A stretch of DNA of 64,000 nucleotides from Candidatus Methanoperedens nitratireducens (GCA_020724545.1 DYGR01000009.1:1-64000), one strand, 5' to 3'. Positions 45,538-54,499 are shown, numbered from the stretch's first letter. Notes: generated from the letters alone by a model not told the origin. Made by a program: numbers and translations.

Positions 45538-45734
45538 AGGCGATAATTAGAGTCGGGCATAAAGTGAAATGGTCTTCTACCTGTATGAGCTTATTTTTAT
45601 TGCTTTGGTAAGTAAGATGAAATTATTCGTTATCAAATAATCCCCATAAGTTTTGGATTCATGTGATGTATGAATGAAAATCGGGTTTTTCATAGGAAAC
45701 ATTTTTAAGGAGAGAAAGCTTAATATACAAAATT

Positions 45735-46022
45735 ATGGTGCTTGATCTTATTGCTCTGATTGCTGGGATTATGTACGGTTACTTAAAGCCTGGAAAAGAA
45801 GATAAGAAGGCTCTTCTAAAGAAAGGTTTATTGATTGGAATAATCTTTTCTATCCTATTTGCCGGTTTGGCGGCTATCGCGGGCAGATCATCATTGATGT
45901 TTTTTGCCGGTTCTATCATCGCAATAATAATAGGTGTATTATTTCTTACAGTACTTTTCATAATAGGCACATTTATTGGAGATTGGCTCGAAGTAAAATT
46001 TAAGGCGCCTCTCAAAGCATAA
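45735..46022 (+). CDS. Small integral membrane protein
   Basis: 95 residues with three hydrophobic helices (LIALIAGIMYGYL, GLLIGIIFSILFAGLAAIAG, FFAGSIIAIIIGVLFLTVLF) separated by a basic loop GKEDKKALLKKG. Resembles the DUF5518-like small membrane proteins of methanogens, but I am not certain. TTAATATAC just upstream may act as a TATA box. Converges with the UvrD-like gene, 20 bases apart. Confidence 0.65.
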   Translation: MVLDLIALIAGIMYGYLKPGKEDKKALLKKGLLIGIIFSILFAGLAAIAGRSSLMFFAGSIIAIIIGVLFLTVLFIIGTFIGDWLEVKFKAPLKA

Positions 46023-46042
46023 TATCCGGTCAAGTCTTAATC

Positions 46043-49000
46043 TTAGCAATACAATTTATATCCGCATTCCCTGCAGGCACTCTCATTTTTTGTTTTTTTG
46101 AATCCATGCTCGTAATCGTATGCGATCTGCTTTGCAATTTCAATCATACTTTCAATAGCTATATTATCAAGCGCTCCTATTCTTGAGTTACCGGCGCTCT
46201 CATATTTTCCATCCTTTAATTCGAATGTCCTCGGAGCAGTAAGTGCCAGCAGTTCGAGTGTGAGCTTTTTCACTTTTAATTGCGGATGGATATGCTCAAG
46301 ACCCCGGGCATAGAGTAAGAGCTGTTTTGAACGTTCATCAGGACCGGGTTCATATTTCCCGGTCTTGTAATCGATAATTTCCACATCGTTCTGTGTCCCG
46401 GGAATTTTATCAACTCGATCAATGAATCCCTTGAAATTAAACCCGTCAAGATGTACATTGAACCGCTGCTCAACCATCAGGTTGTTCGCAATTGTGTTCC
46501 TGTTGCGCTCCCAGAATACATCAAGCGCTTCGGTTGCTGCCTTAAGATTGATCCCTTTCCATTGCGGTTCCTTCGCAACATGATCCCTGATTTTGTATAA
46601 CTGCTCCTTTGTTGTTATTTTTTCACCCACGGCATTTTCAAGAACCTTGTGGATAAAACTCCCCATGTTCATGGCTCCTGTCGAGTCCTCCGAGGCGCGG
46701 GTGGGCATCCTGAGGAGTTCTGCTAGTTCATACTGCCTGGGACAGTTCGCATATGTATTTATCGAGGTCACACTAAAGGTCATACCTGCAGGATTGAATT
46801 TTAAACCGTTTTTATTCTCTTTTATCCTTGCAAGAATATTGTCTGCATCTTCTGAAGGGTCTATTTTTGGCCAGTTAGAATCAATAAATTCCTTGAAAAC
46901 CATTGTTTTTCCATGTCTCAATGCCTGATACAGGAGCGTATTTCTCATTATTTCATTAAGATCTCCTGCGTCCAATAACTCAATGATAAGTCTTTTACGC
47001 ATGGCTTTTTCTCGCTCAAGCGCGCTATCTTTTACCATCTCCCGGACTTTGATCCCGGTATCCCTCGCATAGGTAAGGTCTCCGGCAGTGATATTCCCGC
47101 CCGCTCTCCAGTTCTCATACCCGATATCGGATAAGAATTCTGACGGCTCTTTTTCATCCCCGCCATATTTTGTCGCTAATGTCAGGAAAAGATGATCTTT
47201 TGCTCTTGTAAATGCGACATAGGCAAGCCGTCTCTCTTCCTCCTTTTTGATCTCTTTTTTGCGCTCCCTGACCGCTTTGTCAATATCGGTGATTGATCTG
47301 TCCTCGAAGAGATCACTATACTGCTCCATTAATTCTGGCGGGATGAGCGGCTCTACACCGCCTCGATATAGAGGGAATTTATCTTTTGCAAGGTTCGTGA
47401 GAAATACCGCGCCAAACTCCAGTCCTTTTGCCGCATGTATCGACATGAGATTTATAGCATCCTCGCTTTCGATCCTTGCAGGCGGAGGGTTGCCGTCCAT
47501 CTCATCGAGTATCTCAAGATAATCTATGAAAAGGCTGGGGTCTTTTCCATGGAACTCCTCAAAATTCCTGGCCAATTCATAAAGCTGCCTCAGATTTAAA
47601 AGAGCTTCACGGCTTCGTATAGTATCATGATGTACAAACTGCCTTGAAAGACCGGATTGGTCATATACCTCAAGGATCAGGTCCGATATGTCGAGATTCT
47701 TCTTTTCACAGAGCGACTCTATCCGCTTTTTTACATTGCCAGTGGTCTCAAGACCGCTTCTTGTTAGCCTGAGTTCATCGATATGATGGTAAATGGCTTC
47801 CTGAAATGAGACATATGTTCTCTTGATAAATTCTCCGATCCTTATGGAATCTTCCTGACTCAGGGCATTGTTATAATGGAATATCCTCCACCATGCTTCT
47901 GTTCCCCGCGCGGTGGGATGAGAGATGTTGTTGATGACATAGAGATAGGCCAATGCGGTCTTTATTTCTGGCTGCTTCATGAAATCCGTATCATCTTTGA
48001 CCCTGAATGGAAGACCCCGATTCTCAAGAGCATGTCTTACCTTCCGCCCCTGGGCATGCGTTCTGTATAATATGGCGATTTCAGATGGCAGGGTGCCCTG
48101 TGAAAGAAAAGCCTCGATTTTCTCTACTATGGCTCTTGCTTCTTCATTCTCATCTTCTGCTTCGATCATACAGACGTTCTCCCCTTCTATATCCTTGTGA
48201 TTTTTAAGGAGCTGGCATTCATGCATATTTTCTTCTGAATAGTTCTTTTCTATAAGGGTATGGGCTACTCTTAGTATCTTGTTGGTAGACCTGAAACTCA
48301 CATCCAGTGATATGATGTCTTCTGGCTTTAGCTTGAATTGTTTCCTGAACTCCTCTATGTTATTGGTGTACGCCCCACGGAATGCATATATCGTCTGGTT
48401 CGGGTCTGCTACCACTGTAATGTTCTTATTCGCTGCAGTGAGTTTTTTGATCAACTCGAACTGGACATAATTCGTATCCTGGAATTCATCAATGATGATA
48501 TAGCGGAATGTGTCGTTCAATTCCTTCGTGCCGTACATATCAAGATAGGCAAGGGCGATCCTGTTCAGGTCGCCATAGTCCAGGGCATTTATTCCAGATT
48601 TCTTTTCCTCGTATTTCTCCCAGGCTGATATGAATTTCGAATATTTCAGGTATTCCTCATATAAGTCAATGAATTCAGCATATCTTTTTTTCTCTGCCTG
48701 CTTTGCCTTCTTATCCTCCTTGTCCTTAAATGTCTTGAGATGAAAAGTGTTTAGCCTGAATTTGAATTCGCGATACAGCTCCTCCCAGTTATCCGCATCT
48801 TTTTTGATATCCTGAACGCTTTTCTTAAGCTTTTCAAGATATTTTTTGAAATCCTCGATTGAAATATTGAGGTCTTTGGCTTTTGAGATTGTGTTCGCAT
48901 ACCTGCTTGCGTTCCTCGCGTCCACTCCAATCTCCCTGTATATGAAAATAGCAGAATCGATCTCCTCGAATATCTTGAAGTCCACAGGGACTCTGCATCT

Positions 49001-49300
49001 GTCAGCATTGTCGCGGATAAGTTCAGCGCAAAAAGAGTGAAAAGTCCTGACATATACTTCTTTTCCCTGAAGGAGTTTCTCGATCTTTTCCCGCATGTTC
49101 CTGGCAGCTTCCCTGGAGAATGTGAGCGCAAGGATATGTGATGGGTCGATACTTTCTTTCTCCACCATGTATGCGATCTTGGCAGTGATGGTCGTTGTCT
49201 TTCCAGTTCCAGCACCCGCAAGAATCAATTGCGGACCTGATATGCGTTTTATAGCTTCTAGCTGGCGCGGTTTTAGGTCTGAGAGCAAGGAGTTCAGCAA
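46043..49300 (-). CDS. UvrD/AddA-like superfamily 1 helicase with C-terminal RecB-type Fe-S nuclease
   Basis: 1085 residues. Motor: LAGAGTGKTTTITAK (Walker A, near residue 32), YIIIDEFQDTNYVQFE (Walker B), DVSFRSTNKILR, then SIHAAKGLEFGAVFL and VAFTRAKDHL. The last 280 residues are a PD-(D/E)XK nuclease of the RecB/Cas4 type: FIDRVD, EIIDYKTGK, and cysteines in YANCPRQYELAE and SACRECGYKLYC, which would hold a [4Fe-4S] cluster. It combines helicase and nuclease as in AddA, for DNA end processing or defence. Transcribed away from the BREX genes, with a 153-base gap between. Confidence 0.88.
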   Translation of the reverse strand: MLNSLLSDLKPRQLEAIKRISGPQLILAGAGTGKTTTITAKIAYMVEKESIDPSHILALTFSREAARNMREKIEKLLQGKEVYVRTFHSFCAELIRDNADRCRVPVDFKIFEEIDSAIFIYREIGVDARNASRYANTISKAKDLNISIEDFKKYLEKLKKSVQDIKKDADNWEELYREFKFRLNTFHLKTFKDKEDKKAKQAEKKRYAEFIDLYEEYLKYSKFISAWEKYEEKKSGINALDYGDLNRIALAYLDMYGTKELNDTFRYIIIDEFQDTNYVQFELIKKLTAANKNITVVADPNQTIYAFRGAYTNNIEEFRKQFKLKPEDIISLDVSFRSTNKILRVAHTLIEKNYSEENMHECQLLKNHKDIEGENVCMIEAEDENEEARAIVEKIEAFLSQGTLPSEIAILYRTHAQGRKVRHALENRGLPFRVKDDTDFMKQPEIKTALAYLYVINNISHPTARGTEAWWRIFHYNNALSQEDSIRIGEFIKRTYVSFQEAIYHHIDELRLTRSGLETTGNVKKRIESLCEKKNLDISDLILEVYDQSGLSRQFVHHDTIRSREALLNLRQLYELARNFEEFHGKDPSLFIDYLEILDEMDGNPPPARIESEDAINLMSIHAAKGLEFGAVFLTNLAKDKFPLYRGGVEPLIPPELMEQYSDLFEDRSITDIDKAVRERKKEIKKEEERRLAYVAFTRAKDHLFLTLATKYGGDEKEPSEFLSDIGYENWRAGGNITAGDLTYARDTGIKVREMVKDSALEREKAMRKRLIIELLDAGDLNEIMRNTLLYQALRHGKTMVFKEFIDSNWPKIDPSEDADNILARIKENKNGLKFNPAGMTFSVTSINTYANCPRQYELAELLRMPTRASEDSTGAMNMGSFIHKVLENAVGEKITTKEQLYKIRDHVAKEPQWKGINLKAATEALDVFWERNRNTIANNLMVEQRFNVHLDGFNFKGFIDRVDKIPGTQNDVEIIDYKTGKYEPGPDERSKQLLLYARGLEHIHPQLKVKKLTLELLALTAPRTFELKDGKYESAGNSRIGALDNIAIESMIEIAKQIAYDYEHGFKKTKNESACRECGYKLYC

Positions 49301-49423
49301 ATAAGCACCACCGTTTTATCGAAAAATATCGTATCTCTCTTATAATTCTTTCTATTTGTTACTAAAAATATGCCGAATATGCTGTTAACAGCATAGATCC
49401 AAAAAACAATTAAGAGACCGCAA

Positions 49424-49434
49424 CTTTAATATAC
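49424..49434 (+). promoter_or_regulatory. TATA-like promoter of the BREX locus, probably leaderless
   Basis: CTTTAATATAC at 49424-49434 is centred about 25 bases before the brxB ATG at 49454. There is no ribosome site in front of that ATG, so the message probably starts at the A of ATG. A second TATA-like stretch (TTTTATATAC) follows but would start transcription inside the gene. Confidence 0.5.
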
Positions 49435-49453
49435 TCTTTTATATACTAAAGTA

Positions 49454-50044
49454 ATGGAAATGAAACTTGAAAAGCGTTTAGAGTTGCTAAAACAAAAAGT
49501 TCAAGAAGATGACTTTCTGAGTGCAAGAGGTCTTGGCAACGAAATTCCGTTCTGGATATTCGACTATCCTCCTGAAAAAGAGCTGCTCGTCCGTGAAACA
49601 ATCGATAAGATGACACTTAGCCTGAAGAATAGATCGGTCAATGTTCTTGTGATTGATTTATACGAAATATGTCTGAAATTATTGGAAACTAAAATAAGTG
49701 CTGATAAGATATTTGAGTTTGAAAATAAGAAGGGTTCGGATGAATTAATCAATAAACTTAAAATTATGCTTAAACCTGAGACCATCAAGAGAGCTATACA
49801 GAAAAAGATGGAATCCGGTGGAAATATCCAATTAATGTTCTTGACAGGTGTCGGTAAAGCGTGGCCTCTCGTGCGATCTCATTCAATTCTAAACAATTTA
49901 CAGCCAGTATTGGGAAATGTTCCGCTGGTAACATTTTATCCGGGCGAATACGACAATCATGAACTGAGCTTGTTTGGAAAATTCAAAGACGCCAACTATT
50001 ATCGAGCATTCAGGCTTATTAACGAAAAAACATCTGAAAACTGA
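49454..50044 (+). CDS. brxB: BREX system protein BrxB (DUF1788)
   Basis: 196 residues, full length for BrxB. Begins EKRLELLKQKVQEDDFLSAR and contains IPFWIFDYPPEKELLVRE, IQLMFLTGVGKAWPLVRSHS and VPLVTFYPGEYDNHELSLFG, which mark DUF1788. BrxB is a core part of BREX type 1, with unclear biochemical role. brxA (DUF1819), which usually precedes brxB, is absent here. The next gene's GGTGA ribosome site overlaps the end of this one. Confidence 0.88.
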   Translation: MEMKLEKRLELLKQKVQEDDFLSARGLGNEIPFWIFDYPPEKELLVRETIDKMTLSLKNRSVNVLVIDLYEICLKLLETKISADKIFEFENKKGSDELINKLKIMLKPETIKRAIQKKMESGGNIQLMFLTGVGKAWPLVRSHSILNNLQPVLGNVPLVTFYPGEYDNHELSLFGKFKDANYYRAFRLINEKTSEN

Positions 50045-50055
50045 GGGTGATAAAA

Positions 50056-51942
50056 ATGTCTATAAATCTTAGGGTAGAAGACCTATTTAAAAAAGATATC
50101 AGAAGAGATATCGATGGGGTTATCAAGGTAGATAAATACGATGAAGATAGCGTCTACACAGAACTTGAGGAATATGTGGTTACGCAAGAGTCATTGAAAC
50201 ATCCTGATAAGATCCAGGATGTCGATAAAGAGTTCGAGGATTCCATAGTCATAGGCGGCAGAGTTTTTAACAAAAAGATCAGGCAGCAGAGAGAGCGGCT
50301 CATCAGGGAGGTTAAAGAAAAAGGGTACGACCAGGTTATAGATGAGGTCACCTACACATGGTTCAATCGTTTTGTTGCCCTGAAGTTCATGGAGGTCAAC
50401 GGATACCTTCCTGTGAAAGTGTTTTCCTCGGTTGAGTCGGGCAAGCAGGAGCCTGATATTCTCACAAAGTCCCTGAGCCTGGATTTTTTGAATATTGACA
50501 GGGGAGCTGTCATCGACCTGAAGTCTGCGGGTAAGGATGAGGAGCTCTACAAGTACCTTACACTGAGCCTGTGCAATTATCTCAATAAGATCATGCCGTT
50601 CCTGTTCGAGAGCATTGAAGATCATACTGAACTTTTATTCCCTGATAAGCTGCTGCATACTGATTCTGTCCTGAGTGACTTAAACGGCATCATCAAAGAG
50701 GAAGATTGGAAGGATGGAGAAGGGTATATTTTCGATTCTTCAGGACCTACAGCTTTTTTGAAAGATGAATCAAATATGGAATATTTGTGTTCTTTACTCA
50801 ATACAAAAATCTCTGATAGAATTCTAAGTATTATTACACCAACAATCCACTTTAACAACGGAGTTCTACGTTCTTTTCCTATAATGTTTTCATCCTTAAA
50901 TGAAACTAAATCCCACATCAACTCCCTCACTCAATCATGCATCGACATCTCCAGAGAAGAATGGTACTCCCGTGAAACAAGCTGGGACTTCAGGAAAAAC
51001 GAACTCCTGCACCTCAAAACATCGAACAGGCTCAAAGACGCATACGACAGTTACTGCTCATACTGGAAAAAGAAATTCCAGAAGCCCCATGCAAATGAAG
51101 AGGAGCTCAACCGCATCTTCATAGACATCTACGACCTTGCAGATGAACTCACGCCGGATGTGCCGCTTGAGGACATTACCATCCTGAAAGATGAATCTGA
51201 GATCAAGGACGGCGAACTTGTATTCAAAAAGGATGTCATCATAAAGCAGTTCATTTCCTATGCAGTGGGCTGCATGTTCGGCAGGTATTCTCCTGATAGG
51301 GAGGGACTCATCCTTGCGAATAAGGGGGAGACTATTAAGGATTTCATAGCAAAAGTTCCGGCGCCGTCATTTGTGCCTGACGATGATAACATCATCCCGA
51401 TACTTGAGGATGAGTACTTTAAAGATGACATTGTATCCAGGTTCAAGGAATTCCTCAAAGTGACATTCGGAGCAGAAACCATTGCCGAGAACCTTGATTT
51501 CATAGCAGGGGCACTTTCAAAGTCGAAGAAAGGCGGCGAGTCATCTGAGAAGATCATACGGGACTATTTCCTGAGATCGTTCTTCAAAGACCATGCCAGG
51601 ACTTATAAGAACAGACCTATTTACTGGCTTTTCACATCTGGTAAGGGCAGGGGATTCAACGCGCTGGTGTATATGCACAGGTATGATAAGACCACGCTTG
51701 CCAAGATGAGAACTGATTACCTGCTCAAGCTTCAGGACAAACTTGATGCCAGGATGGGTATGCTGTCATCTGAGTCAACCAGGGATAAACAGGAGAAAGA
51801 GAAGCTCAGTAAACTGATGGAGGAACTTGCGGCATACGATGAGAAGCTGAATAATAAGGCGCTTGCTTATATTGATATTGACCTTGATGATGGGGTTGCG
51901 GTGAATTACGCGAAGTTTGAGGGGCTGGTGGAGGGGATATGA
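50056..51942 (+). pseudogene. BrxC-PglX chimera: BrxC N-terminus joined to PglX lacking its methyltransferase core
   Basis: One open frame of 628 codons from the ATG at 50056 (GGTGA at 50046). Residues 1-49 are the start of BrxC (VEDLFKKDIRRDIDGVIKV, ELEEYVVTQESLKH). From about residue 50 (50203) the sequence is PglX: RQQRERLIREVKEKGYDQVI, TYTWFNRFVALKFMEVNGYL, up to KEEDWKD at about residue 220. It then jumps (50710-50724) to the PglX C-terminal part YIFDSSGPTAFLKDES, LLNTKISDRIL, and runs to the normal end DLDDGVAVNYAKFEG. Missing are the BrxC P-loop ATPase (about 1150 residues in complete BrxC) and about 570 residues of PglX with the SAM and NPPY motifs. Both joins keep the frame. As it stands it cannot be a working BrxC or methyltransferase. 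Mis-assembly should be excluded. Confidence 0.82.
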
Positions 51943-51969
51943 AGGTAGTACACCCCAAAGTAAGGACAG

Positions 51970-53031
51970 GTGGCTATCTTGAGTGATAAAATCGATGTGC
52001 TTGAATATGAAAAGGATTTTTTTGAGATCGTTCAGCTTATAAAGAAAGCAAGATATAATGCATTAAAAAGTATAAATCTGGAACTAATTAATCTTTACTG
52101 GCAGGTCGGAGAACACATCAGTAAAAAGGTGGAAAGTGCGGAGTGGGGGATAGGAGTTGTGGACAAACTTGCAGACTACCTGCACAGAACCCAGCATGAT
52201 TTAAAAGGGTTCAACCGCAGGGGGCTATACAGGATGAAGCAATTTTATGAGACCTATTGTGGAAATGAAAAAGTGTCATCACTGCTGACACAAATAAGCT
52301 GGACCAATCATCTGTTAATTCTATCAAAGACTAAAAGTATGGAAGAGAAAGAGTTCTATTTAGCACTAACGATTAAAGAAAAATATACTTCAAGGGAGCT
52401 GGGACGACAGATAGATAGCGGATTTTATGAGAGATATATGCTCTCCAATGCAAATGTGTCATCACTGGTGACACAGAATAATGCAGATATTGGTTCTACC
52501 TTTAAAGATACATATATTCTGGATTTTCTAAACCTACCACATCATTACTCTGAAAAAGATCTCCAGAAGGGGATTGTAAAAAACCTAAAGGAATTTATTC
52601 TGGAATTTGGTAAAGATTTCACTTTTGCAGGAGAAGAATACCGAATACAAGTAGGAAATAACGATTACTATATTGATCTATTATTCTTCCACAGGGGACT
52701 GTCGTGTCTTGTAGCCTTTGAATTAAAGATCGATGATTTCAAACCCGAATATCTTGGCAAGATCAATTTTTATCTTGAAGCTCTTGACCGTGATGTCAAG
52801 AAACCGCACGAAAATCCAAGCGTTGGCGTTATCCTCTGCAAAAGCAAGGATGAGGAAGTTGTGGAATATGCACTATCCCGCAACCTTTCACAATCTATGA
52901 TTGCAGAATACCAGACAAAACTCATCGAAAAAAAAGTTTTGGAACAAAAACTTCATGAACTATTTCTACTATCGGCGGACAATTTGGAAGATGAGGAGAC
53001 AGAACATACACAAGCAAAAAATGAGGTTTGA
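51970..53031 (+). CDS. DUF1016/YhcG-family PD-(D/E)XK nuclease-like protein
   Basis: 353 residues, apparently complete. N-terminal DUF1016_N part (INLELINLYWQVGEHISKKV, GFNRRGLYRMKQFYETY, ISWTNHLLILSKTKS) and a C-terminal nuclease fold with YYIDLLFFHRGLSCLVAFEL and KID, the Asp and Glu-x-Lys of the PD-(D/E)XK site. GTG start at 51970, ribosome site AGGTGG overlapping. DUF1016 proteins are common riders in type I restriction and BREX loci, with a probable role in DNA cleavage or repair. Unlike its neighbours it shows no deletion. Confidence 0.85.
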   Translation: MAILSDKIDVLEYEKDFFEIVQLIKKARYNALKSINLELINLYWQVGEHISKKVESAEWGIGVVDKLADYLHRTQHDLKGFNRRGLYRMKQFYETYCGNEKVSSLLTQISWTNHLLILSKTKSMEEKEFYLALTIKEKYTSRELGRQIDSGFYERYMLSNANVSSLVTQNNADIGSTFKDTYILDFLNLPHHYSEKDLQKGIVKNLKEFILEFGKDFTFAGEEYRIQVGNNDYYIDLLFFHRGLSCLVAFELKIDDFKPEYLGKINFYLEALDRDVKKPHENPSVGVILCKSKDEEVVEYALSRNLSQSMIAEYQTKLIEKKVLEQKLHELFLLSADNLEDEETEHTQAKNEV

Positions 53032-53033
53032 TT

Positions 53034-53627
53034 ATGGGAGATATAACGCGCAAACCATTTCCATCAGGGGATCTCGAGGCATTGTGCAAAGTTCTGGCGG
53101 ATACCAATAATGGATTAACTGGAAGTGAGATTGCTCACACATTAGCACAAATAGCTTTTGCTAATACAAAAGGCAGATGCTTTAAAAGAGTGGACAGCAG
53201 CAATCGCATAATGAGAGCGCAGGAGATCGCACATATGCATCTTCATTCCACAGGATTGAGCTGGGATAAATATCCTGTTCAAAATGCCAGCCTTGAAGAT
53301 ATTGATATTGAAAGGATTAAAAGGTATATACAAAAAGCAAAGGAAACCGGTAGAAAAAAGATAGGGGATGATGAAGATTCGGTGCAGGTTCTTGAAAAAA
53401 TGAATTTAATAATCAAAGGACAGCCCACATGGGCAGCAATTCTTATTTTCTGCAAAGAGCCGCAAAAAATTATCTCTCAGGCTGCGGTACACTGCGGAAG
53501 GTTCAAAGACGGAGATATCGTAGGTCGGTACTACAGGGAAAGGCACAGCATACATTCTAAGACGCCAAAGACGCCACAAAGACGCAATATTGACGCCAAA
53601 GACGCCAGAACCTTGATGAACTTATAG
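53034..53627 (+). CDS. Probably chimeric, truncated AlbA_2-type protein
   Basis: 197 codons from the ATG at 53034. Residues 1-38 (KPFPSGDLEALCKVLADTNN, GLTGSEIAHTLAQ) look like the start of an AbiJ/TIGR02391-like protein. From about residue 40 it reads as the AlbA_2 (schlafen-like) DNA-binding family found beside RecG-like domains: KGRCFKRVDSSNR, HLHSTGLSWDKYPV, LIIKGQPTWAAILIF, HCGRFKDGDIV. The conserved remainder (wing and C-terminal HTH) is missing; the end runs into a GACGCC repeat with unlikely residues. It therefore seems to be joined from two genes and cut at the 3' end, in the same style as the BrxC-PglX join. Confidence 0.55.
   Translation: MGDITRKPFPSGDLEALCKVLADTNNGLTGSEIAHTLAQIAFANTKGRCFKRVDSSNRIMRAQEIAHMHLHSTGLSWDKYPVQNASLEDIDIERIKRYIQKAKETGRKKIGDDEDSVQVLEKMNLIIKGQPTWAAILIFCKEPQKIISQAAVHCGRFKDGDIVGRYYRERHSIHSKTPKTPQRRNIDAKDARTLMNL
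53561..53607 (+). repeat. Short direct repeat GACGCCAAAGACGCCA
   Basis: Two identical 16-base copies at 53561-53576 and 53592-53607, each holding two GACGCC units, with a further partial unit between. They occupy the tail of the chimeric AlbA_2 gene and mark the point where its coding character is lost. Confidence 0.75.
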
Positions 53628-53643
53628 ACAAAAGGAGAGAAAG

Positions 53644-53991
53644 ATGATTGAATCTGGAGAACCAAATTCCGCCTGGTCTAAAAAAGGGGCTACTCTTAGT
53701 GATAAGTCCGCTCGAAAAGAATTTGGACTTACACAAGAGGAAATTATTGAGGGTATTAATGATGGCAAACTACAGTACCGCCATAATAATGTGTTTGGGA
53801 ACCCATATTTGAGGCTGGTTCGAAGTGAAGTAGAAGCATTTGTAGATGAAAAACATGGTAGCAACTACCTTAAGAAGAAAAAAATCAAGAAAGAGCTGGC
53901 ACAGATCAACAAGGAATTGAAGATGTTGAAAACTCAAGTTGCCTCCCTGGAACTAAGAAAAGCTGCACTGCTGTCAAGTCTTGATGAATGA
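53644..53991 (+). CDS. Small DNA-binding protein with helical tail
   Basis: 115 residues. N-terminal 60 look like a short HTH/excisionase-type domain ([40 protein letters not shown]), followed by a basic coiled coil ([20 protein letters not shown]). An AGAGAAAG purine stretch is just upstream of the ATG. Short regulators of this shape accompany defence loci; no further function visible. Confidence 0.6.
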   Translation: MIESGEPNSAWSKKGATLSDKSARKEFGLTQEEIIEGINDGKLQYRHNNVFGNPYLRLVRSEVEAFVDEKHGSNYLKKKKIKKELAQINKELKMLKTQVASLELRKAALLSSLDE

Positions 53992-54016
53992 ATATAACGT
54001 TAAGGGAGTCATAGAA

Positions 54017-54499
54017 ATGAAAAAAGAATATAATTGCAACTGTAAATCAGGATGTAAAAACAGTCGATGTTCCTGTTTCAAAAATCTTGAACCTTGTGAT
54101 GATAAATGTGGATGTGTTGAATGCCAGAATCCGCTTAATGGAATTGATGTTAAAAAGTATTCAACTTGCGCGCTTCAAAATATAGCTACTGTTAAAGCTT
54201 TATCACAGGAAAAATTAGATGAGGAGTATGAATTACCGTGTGGATGTGAGAAAGTCCAATTGAAAAATTTATTAAATGAATATGAATGCAAAGAATGCAG
54301 GACAGAGTATTGGTATTCATTTTGTTTGAACGACGTGGTTCAAGATGATTGTACATGGCATTGTAATAGATGTGGAGAATGTAGAGATTGGAGAGAATGG
54401 CATTGCGAAAGATGTAATAAATGTACATATGGAGTAACACTACCCTGTCAACACTGTGATAAAAAAGGACCTTATCGAGATTTGATCGGAATATGCTAA
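54017..54499 (+). CDS. Cysteine-rich protein with CXC-type domain and second zinc-binding module
   Basis: 160 residues from the ATG at 54017 (ribosome site GGGAG at 54004; a TTG/ATG start near 53981 is less likely). The first 35 residues, [18 protein letters not shown] then [13 protein letters not shown], have the nine-cysteine layout of the CXC (tesmin/MSL2-type) domain, known for binding DNA through zinc clusters. The second half has further paired cysteines and histidines ([41 protein letters not shown]) suiting a RING/CHY-like multi-zinc fold. It overlaps pglZ by 7 bases, so the two are co-translated. Role in BREX unknown. Confidence 0.65.
   Translation: MKKEYNCNCKSGCKNSRCSCFKNLEPCDDKCGCVECQNPLNGIDVKKYSTCALQNIATVKALSQEKLDEEYELPCGCEKVQLKNLLNEYECKECRTEYWYSFCLNDVVQDDCTWHCNRCGECRDWREWHCERCNKCTYGVTLPCQHCDKKGPYRDLIGIC

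Noticed and set aside
42831-45734. CRISPR array or insertion sequence
   Set aside because: No regular direct repeats with unique spacers and no DDE or tyrosine/serine recombinase motif could be found; only protein fragments and one short diverged module pair.
49301-49453. A missing brxA hidden upstream of brxB
   Set aside because: Only 153 bases lie between the helicase and brxB and they have no open frame; DUF1819 needs about 200 codons.
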